NCBI GenBank assembly: GCA_002347705.1
Contig: DDWY01000051.1
Location: 1 to 7,745, forward strand
Source of the DNA: Anaerolineaceae bacterium UBA2274
GTDB taxonomy: Bacteria; Chloroflexota; Anaerolineae; Anaerolineales; Anaerolineaceae
Length of the DNA stretch: 7,745 nucleotides
Direction: 5' to 3'
The notes beneath the pieces are model-generated. The model had not been told where the DNA came from, ran no database searches, and was given only the letters and a program-made list of their open reading frames with translations. The position numbers and the translations under genes are program-made. Below are positions 1 to 4,684 of the stretch, piece after piece (positions within the stretch are counted from its first letter, which is position 1; every line of letters starts with the position of its first letter).

Positions 1-2
1 AT

Positions 3-1013
3 TCTCTTTCAGCCGATCTTATCGTCGGCAAGAGGCTGAAAGATCTGCGCACCGAAAGAGCTTATTCTCTGCGTGTCCTTGCCGAACGAAGTGGGTTGAA
101 CATCAATACCCTGAGTTTGATCGAGAACGGGAAGTCCTCTCCATCGGTCAGCACACTGCAGCAGTTGTCGCAGGCATTGGATGTGCCGATAGCTGCTTTC
201 TTTGAATCGGAGCCGGTAGAGAAAGAGATCGTCTTTACTAAAGCTGAACATCGACCAACCCAGACCTTTGGTTCCACTAAGATGCAAAACCTTGCAAAAG
301 ACCTGATCGACAATGCTGTGCAGCCATTTGTTGTGACCTTGGAACCAGGCATGGGCAGTGGTGATCATGCGATCGTCCATACGGGCTTTGAATTTATTTA
401 CTGTCTGAGTGGATCAATACGCTACCAGGTTGGTCAAGAGGAATACATCCTCAATATGGGGGACAGCCTGGTTTTTGAAGCGCACAAACCACACAGTTGG
501 GAAAACACAGGGGAAATTCCAACGCAAATTTTACTCATACTTTATCCAACAGATGAGAGAGAAAAAGCAAGCGGGCATCATTTTTCGCTTGAGGCTATGA
601 AAAAGGAGATAAACATGAAAATTGCAGCAATAACAGAGGACGGAAAGACCATCAGTCAGCATTTTGGCCGGGCGCCATATTACCTGGTGCTAACCATCGA
701 GGAAGGCAAGGTTACCGAAAGGGAATTGCGAGACAAATTGGGGCACAGCCAATTCCACGAGCTACACCATGTAGGTGAATCGAGCGGGGAGGGGCACGGA
801 ATGGATGCGCAATCCCATAACAAACATGTTGACATGTCCCAGTTAATTGCCGATTGCAAAGCATTGCTTTGTGGCGGCATGGGCAGGGGTGCTTACGAAA
901 GCATGCGCCGCTTGAATATCCGTCCCGTTGTGACAGACCTACGCGATATTGAAACTGCAGTTCAGGCATTTATTGACGGCAAGCTTATTGATCATACCGA
1001 ACTGCTGCACTAG
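3..1013 (+). CDS. HTH_XRE-cupin transcriptional regulator fused in frame to a NifX/COG1433 metal-cluster-binding domain (5' partial)
   Basis: The reading frame is open to the left edge, so the true start lies outside the window. The first in-frame ATG or GTG-type codons inside it (for example TTG at 96) fall in the middle of the HTH and are not credible starts. About 336 residues are visible. Residues 6-61 form an XRE/Cro-type helix-turn-helix (VGKRLKDLRTER, then LAERSG and LSLIENGKSSPSV). Residues about 100-180 form a cupin barrel with HTGFEFIYCLSG, GDSLVF and KPHSWENTG, the usual layout of HTH-cupin regulators such as SutR. Such regulators normally end near the segment LILYPTDERE...HHF. Here the frame continues through a short linker into a NifX/NifB-type domain (from residue 205: MKIAAITEDGKTISQHFGRA, later LLCGGMGRGAYESM). 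Role inferred: a sensor-regulator of the downstream metal-cluster operon, binding DNA and a small ligand or metal. The domains are clear; whether the product is truly one polypeptide is uncertain. Confidence 0.82.
   Translation, partial: SLSADLIVGKRLKDLRTERAYSLRVLAERSGLNINTLSLIENGKSSPSVSTLQQLSQALDVPIAAFFESEPVEKEIVFTKAEHRPTQTFGSTKMQNLAKDLIDNAVQPFVVTLEPGMGSGDHAIVHTGFEFIYCLSGSIRYQVGQEEYILNMGDSLVFEAHKPHSWENTGEIPTQILLILYPTDEREKASGHHFSLEAMKKEINMKIAAITEDGKTISQHFGRAPYYLVLTIEEGKVTERELRDKLGHSQFHELHHVGESSGEGHGMDAQSHNKHVDMSQLIADCKALLCGGMGRGAYESMRRLNIRPVVTDLRDIETAVQAFIDGKLIDHTELLH
603..608 (+). promoter_or_regulatory. Internal ribosome binding site inside the HTH-cupin-NifX reading frame
   Basis: AAGGAG sits 6 bases before the ATG at 615, embedded in an A-rich stretch. 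It is as good a Shine-Dalgarno match as those in front of the other genes in the window, yet it lies inside an open reading frame. A second in-frame ATG at 597 lies before it and lacks such a site. This supports independent translation of the NifX domain. Confidence 0.6.
615..1013 (+). CDS. Alternative internal product: free NifX-like (COG1433) dinitrogenase Fe-Mo cofactor family protein
   Basis: An ATG at 615, preceded by AAGGAG with a 6-base spacer, begins exactly where the NifX domain begins, giving a 132-residue protein of normal size for COG1433. The domain opens with MKIAAITEDGK and ISQHFGRAPYY and closes with a conserved CGGMGRGAYE segment followed by VVTDLRDIETAV. Between them lies a histidine-rich, glycine-rich insert (741-836, seven His). 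Members of this family bind metal-sulfur clusters (NifX, NafY, the NifB C-terminal domain, Desulfovibrio orange protein). The protein may be made separately, as part of the upstream regulator, or both. The frame is continuous with the upstream HTH-cupin, so this entry is an alternative reading of the same DNA, not an extra gene. It probably carries or senses a metal cluster in the cytoplasm. Confidence 0.5.
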   Translation: MKIAAITEDGKTISQHFGRAPYYLVLTIEEGKVTERELRDKLGHSQFHELHHVGESSGEGHGMDAQSHNKHVDMSQLIADCKALLCGGMGRGAYESMRRLNIRPVVTDLRDIETAVQAFIDGKLIDHTELLH

Positions 1014-1028
1014 GTTTGGTATTACTAC

Positions 1029-1040
1029 TAACAGAAAAAA
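1029..1040 (+). repeat. Direct repeat copy 1 (TAACAGAAAAAA)
   Basis: Exact 12-base match to 1080-1091, with start-to-start spacing of 51 bases. It is A-rich, so chance is possible. No third copy was noticed at the other intergenic junctions. Confidence 0.4.
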
Positions 1041-1079
1041 TAACCGGTCGATAATTCGGGAGTAATCAGAAAAGATCGG

Positions 1080-1091
1080 TAACAGAAAAAA
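1080..1091 (+). repeat. Direct repeat copy 2 (TAACAGAAAAAA), abutting a ribosome binding site
   Basis: Exact match to the copy at 1029-1040. It overlaps the A-rich flank of AAAGGAG (1088-1094), which precedes the ATG at 1101, so anything binding here could affect translation of the next gene. Confidence 0.4.
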
Positions 1092-1100
1092 GGAGTTGTT

Positions 1101-1433
1101 ATGAAATTAATGATATCTGCTCAGAATTCTTTGCTTGAAAGCCAGGTTGACAGGCGATTTGGTCGTTGCACGTGGTTGATTCTTTTTGACACGGAGACAG
1201 ACCAGTGGGAAGCTTTTCAGAACCCTGGCGCGAGTCAATCGGGTGGTGCTGGAGTGGCTGCGGCACAGTTTGTTGTGGACAAAAAAGCTGATGTGGTTTG
1301 TAGTGGTGATTTTGGTCCGAACGCCTCCCGAGCTTTCCAGGCTGCAAATGTTGAAATGCGGCATTTTGCGGAGAACATCTCAACTGTTCAAGAGGCCATT
1401 GATCATTTCAAGCAGGATATGCTGTTGAAGTGA
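1101..1433 (+). CDS. NifX/orange-protein-like (COG1433) metal-cluster-binding protein
   Basis: A 110-residue protein that is almost entirely one dinitrogenase Fe-Mo cofactor biosynthesis domain, the usual size of stand-alone family members. It starts with MKLMISAQNSLLESQVDRRF, followed by GRCTWLILFDTET. The central SGGAGVAAAQFVVDKKADVV and FGPNASRAFQAANV blocks are family hallmarks. The ATG follows AAAGGAG with a 6-base spacer. Relatives include NifX and NafY, which carry FeMo-co precursors, and the orange protein ORP of sulfate reducers, which holds a Mo-Cu-sulfide cluster. No nitrogenase gene is present here, so a role in nitrogen fixation should not be assumed. It lies directly upstream of the paired MinD-ferredoxin ATPases, as in ORP operons, which favours a carrier or scaffold for a Mo-, Cu- or Fe-containing cluster. 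It is not closely similar by eye to the NifX domain ending at 1013, since it lacks the His-rich insert. Confidence 0.88.
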   Translation: MKLMISAQNSLLESQVDRRFGRCTWLILFDTETDQWEAFQNPGASQSGGAGVAAAQFVVDKKADVVCSGDFGPNASRAFQAANVEMRHFAENISTVQEAIDHFKQDMLLK

Positions 1434-1463
1434 AAGAAGAAGAAGACTGAACAGGAGGTCTTT

Positions 1464-2327
1464 GTGCAAATTGCAGTCGCCAGTGGAAAAGGCGGTACGG
1501 GTAAAACAACCATTGCAACCAGCCTTGCGCTAAGCCTGGCAAGCCTGGCAAAGGTGCGCTATTTTGATTGCGATGTGGAAGCGCCCAACGGACATTTGTT
1601 CCTTAAGCCGGAATTTACTGAAAGCACTCCGGCAGTCATTCGCATTCCGCAAATTCAAACTGAAAAATGCACTGCCTGTGGCAGGTGCGTGGAAGTGTGT
1701 GAATTCCACGCGCTCGCAAAAGTTGGAAAAAATATCCTTGTTTTCCCCCAACTGTGTCACGGCTGTGGCAGTTGCACGTGGAATTGCCCTGAAAATGCCA
1801 TTGTTGAAGTTCCCAACCCAATTGGAACTATCGAAAGGGGGATGGCTCTTGAAAACATTGAATTTTTCCGTGGGTTGTTGACCATTAGTGAGCCTATGCC
1901 AACTCCGATTATCCGACAGTTGAAGAAGCGGATGCAGCCTCAGCCCAACACCATCAATATTTACGATGCCCCACCAGGGGCATCCTGTTCGGTGGTTGAG
2001 ACCCTGCGGGGGGTTGACTTTGCCCTTTTGGTCACCGAACCCACGCCTTTTGGCTTGCACGACCTGAAGCAAATGCTCGGGATTTTGGCCGACATGCATA
2101 TCCCATCCGGAATTGTCATCAACCGCGATGGCATCGGTGATGATTCGCTGGAGGAAACCCTGCGGGAGTACAACATTCCAGTTTTGCTGCGTGTTCCCTT
2201 TGACCGGAAACTGGCAGAAAACCTGGCAGCCGGCAGGACTTTGGTTGATGTTTACCCTGAGTATGGGGGTATTCTGAGAGAGCTTTACCAGCAGATTACT
2301 GAAATCATGGGCGGTAAGACAAAATGA
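1464..2327 (+). CDS. MinD-superfamily P-loop ATPase with inserted 2x[4Fe-4S] ferredoxin domain (first of tandem pair)
   Basis: A 287-residue ATPase starting at GTG, chosen because AGGAGG (1453-1458) lies 5 bases before it and because the protein then begins with the standard MQIAVASGKGG strand. The deviant Walker A motif is SGKGGTGKTT (residues 7-16); the switch region is FDCDVEAPN (34-42). An inserted ferredoxin domain follows, with two CxxCxxC...C sets at Cys69, 72, 75, 79 and Cys98, 101, 104, 108, predicted to hold two [4Fe-4S] clusters. The second half has DAPPGASCS (168-176) and LLVTEPTPFGLHDLK (188-202), typical of MinD/NifH-like folds. The family (COG1149) is common in anaerobes and is thought to use ATP and electrons in metal-cluster assembly or transfer; the exact reaction is unknown. 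Its stop overlaps the start of the next ATPase, suggesting translational coupling and perhaps a heterodimer. It is not a cell-division MinD: there is no amphipathic C-terminal tail. Confidence 0.93.
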   Translation: MQIAVASGKGGTGKTTIATSLALSLASLAKVRYFDCDVEAPNGHLFLKPEFTESTPAVIRIPQIQTEKCTACGRCVEVCEFHALAKVGKNILVFPQLCHGCGSCTWNCPENAIVEVPNPIGTIERGMALENIEFFRGLLTISEPMPTPIIRQLKKRMQPQPNTINIYDAPPGASCSVVETLRGVDFALLVTEPTPFGLHDLKQMLGILADMHIPSGIVINRDGIGDDSLEETLREYNIPVLLRVPFDRKLAENLAAGRTLVDVYPEYGGILRELYQQITEIMGGKTK

Positions 2328-3256
2328 GCGCACAAAACAGTAAAGCGAAACAATTAATTATCCTGAGCGGCAAGGGCGGAACTGGAAAAACCAGTATCAG
2401 TGCTGCCTTTGCCCACCTAAGCGCCGCCCATGCAAATTCCCACCCGATGGTATTTGTGGACGCGGATGTGGACGCAGCTAATTTGAGCCTTGTTCTGGAA
2501 CCGGAGAGCCTGGAACCCAAAGAGTTTTGGGGCGGTTCCCTGGCAGAGATTGACCCTGAAAAATGCATCAATTGCGGAGCTTGCTCCCCAGTTTGCCGGT
2601 ATGACGCGATCTTCCCGGACCCAAAAAATGACCAGGTGCAGTGGATCGACCCGATTGCCTGTGATGGGTGTGCGGCTTGTGTGTATGCCTGTCCGGAGGG
2701 CGCGATCAGCATGGTCAGGCAGCATGAGGGTAACTGGTTTCAGTCCAACACTTCGTTCGGAATGCTTTTTCATGCAGAGCTATTTCCGGGCAGGGAAAAT
2801 TCCGGCAAGCTGGTGACCCTGATCAAACAGCAGGCGCGCTTGTATGCTGAAGATATTCAATCGCAGTGTGTGGTTATTGACGGACCGCCTGGCATTGGTT
2901 GCCCGGTCATATCTGCTTGCGCTGGCACAGATTTGGGTTTGATCGTGACCGAACCGAGCCTGATGGGACTGCACGATCTTAAGCGCGTTTTGGGAACTTT
3001 GCGTCATTTTCACGTTCCGGCAGTCGTTTGTGTTAACAAGGCTGATATCTATCCGGAGGGAACCAGGGCAATCCGGGAATTTGCCGCTGCCGAAGGCATT
3101 GCCCTGATTGGTGAAATCCCGTATGACGAAAAAATTCCCAGGGCTATGATCGAAGGTAAGCCCGTCACGGTATTGTTCCCGGATTCTTCCGCGGCCAAAG
3201 CCATTCAAGAGGTATGGCACAGAACATTCGCCTTGCTTCACCTCCAGGAGGATTAA
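2324..3256 (+). CDS. MinD-superfamily P-loop ATPase with inserted 2x[4Fe-4S] ferredoxin domain (second of tandem pair)
   Basis: A 310-residue paralogue of the preceding gene, starting at an ATG that overlaps the previous stop by four bases (ATGA). Walker A is SGKGGTGKTS (residues 15-24), the switch region VDADVDAANL (45-54). The ferredoxin insert has Cys81, 84, 87, 91 and Cys113, 116, 119, 123, all eight ligands present. DGPPGIGCPV (186-195) and LIVTEPSLMGLHDLK (206-220) follow, and VNKADI is the nucleotide-base segment. It is about 23 residues longer than its partner, with a short N-terminal extension and a longer segment before the first cluster. Tandem, non-identical pairs of this kind accompany NifX/ORP proteins in the orange-protein operons of Desulfovibrio. 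Inferred role: ATP-driven electron or cluster transfer, likely as a heterodimer with the gene upstream. The sequence gives no indication of the metal. Confidence 0.93.
   Translation: MSAQNSKAKQLIILSGKGGTGKTSISAAFAHLSAAHANSHPMVFVDADVDAANLSLVLEPESLEPKEFWGGSLAEIDPEKCINCGACSPVCRYDAIFPDPKNDQVQWIDPIACDGCAACVYACPEGAISMVRQHEGNWFQSNTSFGMLFHAELFPGRENSGKLVTLIKQQARLYAEDIQSQCVVIDGPPGIGCPVISACAGTDLGLIVTEPSLMGLHDLKRVLGTLRHFHVPAVVCVNKADIYPEGTRAIREFAAAEGIALIGEIPYDEKIPRAMIEGKPVTVLFPDSSAAKAIQEVWHRTFALLHLQED
3246..3251 (+). promoter_or_regulatory. Ribosome binding site deciding the DUF59 gene start
   Basis: AGGAGG lies inside the last codons of the second ATPase and 7 bases before the ATG at 3259. It selects 3259 over the in-frame ATG at 3214, which would add 15 residues that merely read the ATPase tail in another frame. 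Confidence 0.75.
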
Positions 3257-3258
3257 CC

Positions 3259-3561
3259 ATGGATCAAGTTGCTCTTGAGAAAGCTGTTATCGAAAAATTG
3301 GCGAAAGTGCTCGATCCGGAAACCGGCGTCGATGTGGTTCGCATGCAGTTGGTGATGGACCTTACGATTGACGAAAATGGAAAAGCGACCTACATCTTTC
3401 GACCTTCCTCACCTCTGTGCCCAATCGCGGTTCCACTCGCGATGATGATCATCCAGGCGATTAATGAAGTTGAAGGCATCACCGGGCAAAACATCACCGT
3501 TGTGGATTATGTTGAAGCGGAAAAATTGAATGAGATGCTTCGCTCAGTTTTAAGTGAATAA
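3259..3561 (+). CDS. Stand-alone DUF59/MIP18-family metal-sulfur cluster assembly protein
   Basis: A 100-residue protein consisting of one DUF59 (MIP18-like, COG2151) domain. Recognisable parts are LDPETGVDVVRMQLVMDLTI (residues 18-37), the cysteine loop SSPLCPIAVPLA (50-61, Cys54), corresponding to the family's T-x-P-x-C-P loop, and the closing segment VEGITGQNITVVDYVEAEKL. DUF59 proteins such as SufT help mature Fe-S proteins; the conserved cysteine is implicated in cluster or metal handling. The start is set by AGGAGG in the end of the upstream gene, and only two bases separate the genes, so translation is probably coupled. The next gene begins with a second, diverged DUF59 domain that lacks the cysteine, so the free protein may supply in trans what the fused domain has lost. 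Family assignment is firm; the client is inferred from context. Confidence 0.85.
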   Translation: MDQVALEKAVIEKLAKVLDPETGVDVVRMQLVMDLTIDENGKATYIFRPSSPLCPIAVPLAMMIIQAINEVEGITGQNITVVDYVEAEKLNEMLRSVLSE

Positions 3562-3571
3562 TGGAGAAGGC

Positions 3572-4633
3572 ATGAATTCAAGAGTAGCAGTTATGCAAGC
3601 TCTGAGGAGTATTAAAGATCCCGAGTCCGAAAAGGACATCGTGAGTCTGAATTTTATTGCGGATGTCAAAATTGAAGAGGCAAATGTTACGGTTCAATTT
3701 CGCCCTGGTACCATGAACTCCTCGCTGCTGGATCAGTTCACAGCAGAGATCAAGCGCGCGGTGCTTGAGGTGGAAGGCGTCCAAAAAGTTGATGTGGTTA
3801 TAGAACAGCCGGATCACAATGAACCTGTCGAAGCGGAACAGGAATTTGGAGGTGTTCAGGACCTCAACCATGTAAAAAAGGTCATTGCTGTAATGAGCGG
3901 AAAGGGCGGGGTTGGCAAATCGCTGGTAAGTGGTATGCTGGCAGTGACCCTTCGCAGAAAAGGATACCGTGTGGGAATTCTGGACGCGGATATCACGGGT
4001 CCGAGCATCCCAAAAATGTTCTTTGATGGCCGTCCGGAGATTTCTTACACTTCCCGGGCTATTCTTCCTCCAATTTCAAGCAGTGGTATCAAGGTAATGT
4101 CCATCAACCTCTTGCTTGAAAATGAAGAGGATGCGGTTATTTGGCGTGGTCCCTTGGTGGGGCGGGCGATCAAGCAATTCTGGACTGATACGCTCTGGGC
4201 TGATCTTGATTACTTCATCGTGGACTTGCCGCCAGGCACATCTGACGCTCCTCTGACCGTGATGCAATCTTTACCGATGAGCGGCATATTGCTGGTAACC
4301 TCTCCCCAAGGATTGGCTGGGATGGTGGTGAGGAAAGCTGCAAATATGGCAAGTCATGTTGGGGTTCCCCTTTTAGGGATTGTTGAAAACATGAGCTTCT
4401 TTAAGGCACCCGACACGGGAAGCGAATATGAGATATTTGGGCCAAGCCATGCTCAGGAAACGGCTGATATCCTTGATGTTCCGGTTTTAGCCCGCTTGCC
4501 TATTGATAGCAATATTGCAGTTTTGTGTGATCAAGGGAAAGTAGAAGAATGCCACTTACCCGAATTCGATGCGGTTACCGCGTGGATTGAAAGGGTCACC
4601 CCTGATTGTCAATTGCCTAAAATGCCTGCTTAG
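3572..4633 (+). CDS. mrp: DUF59-Mrp/ApbC (NBP35-type) P-loop Fe-S cluster carrier, cysteine-poor variant
   Basis: The ATG at 3572 follows GGAG at 3563-3566; an in-frame GTG at 3554 overlaps the previous gene and is less likely. The 353-residue protein has an N-terminal DUF59 domain (about 1-80; IKDPESEKDIVSLNFIADVK) and an Mrp ATPase domain (about 100-345). Motifs are MSGKGGVGKSLVSG (108-121), ILDADITGPSIPKM (136-149), IWRGPLVGRAIKQF (190-203), DYFIVDLPPGTSDAPLT (213-229) and SPQGLAG (244-250). Mrp/ApbC proteins bind and transfer [4Fe-4S] clusters as dimers, using a C-terminal CxxC. At the expected place, after ENMSFF (272-277), this protein reads KAPDTG and has no cysteine. The remaining cysteines (319, 327, 346) do not form CxxC. 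The DUF59 part also lacks the usual loop cysteine (FRPGTMNSSLL). It may therefore bind clusters differently or act as an ATPase partner of the free DUF59 protein just upstream. Confidence 0.92.
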   Translation: MNSRVAVMQALRSIKDPESEKDIVSLNFIADVKIEEANVTVQFRPGTMNSSLLDQFTAEIKRAVLEVEGVQKVDVVIEQPDHNEPVEAEQEFGGVQDLNHVKKVIAVMSGKGGVGKSLVSGMLAVTLRRKGYRVGILDADITGPSIPKMFFDGRPEISYTSRAILPPISSSGIKVMSINLLLENEEDAVIWRGPLVGRAIKQFWTDTLWADLDYFIVDLPPGTSDAPLTVMQSLPMSGILLVTSPQGLAGMVVRKAANMASHVGVPLLGIVENMSFFKAPDTGSEYEIFGPSHAQETADILDVPVLARLPIDSNIAVLCDQGKVEECHLPEFDAVTAWIERVTPDCQLPKMPA

Positions 4634-4684
4634 GCGAAGTAAGATGCCGTGCAAATAATTAGCGTAGGAAGCTAAGGTGTTCAA

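Larger units (their letters stand above)
1014..1100 (+). other. Intergenic gap with a 12-base direct repeat and a weak imperfect hairpin
   Basis: This is the longest non-coding stretch inside the window (87 bases). TAACAGAAAAAA occurs at 1029-1040 and again at 1080-1091; the second copy runs into the ribosome binding site of the next gene. ACCGGTC at 1043-1049 can pair with GATCGGT at 1074-1080 (seven pairs, one G-U) around a 24-base loop, too weak to be called a terminator. I see no convincing sigma-70 or sigma-54 promoter. It could hold an operator or an mRNA element controlling the genes from 1101 onward, but that is speculative. Confidence 0.35.

Noticed and set aside
1050..1055. GATAAT as a sigma-70 -10 box
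   Set aside because: No -35-like hexamer sits 16-18 bases upstream, and single-mismatch -10 boxes are common in AT-rich gaps.
96..1433. Nitrogen-fixation (nif) locus, because of the two NifX-type domains
   Set aside because: No nitrogenase structural gene or NifB radical-SAM domain is present; the COG1433 family is widespread outside nitrogen fixation, and the partners match ORP-type operons better.
1530..2333. Long minus-strand open frame (267 codons) opposite the first MinD-type ATPase
   Set aside because: It has no recognisable domain, and the plus strand carries complete Walker and ferredoxin motifs over the same bases. It is a shadow frame.
1464..3256. Cell-division MinD proteins
   Set aside because: The inserted ferredoxin domains and the lack of a membrane-targeting tail or MinC/MinE neighbours point to the metal-cluster branch of the family.
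3214..3258. Upstream ATG as start of the DUF59 gene
   Set aside because: The extra 15 residues lie inside the ATPase coding region and add nothing to the domain; the strong AGGAGG favours the ATG at 3259.
3554..3571. GTG at 3554 as start of the DUF59-Mrp gene
   Set aside because: It overlaps the end of the DUF59 gene and lacks a good ribosome site, whereas the ATG at 3572 follows GGAG at a suitable distance.
4659..4675. TTAGC...GCTAA hairpin before the hydroxylase gene
   Set aside because: The stem is only five base pairs with a seven-base loop and no T-tract. It touches the ribosome binding site but is too weak to claim as regulation or termination.
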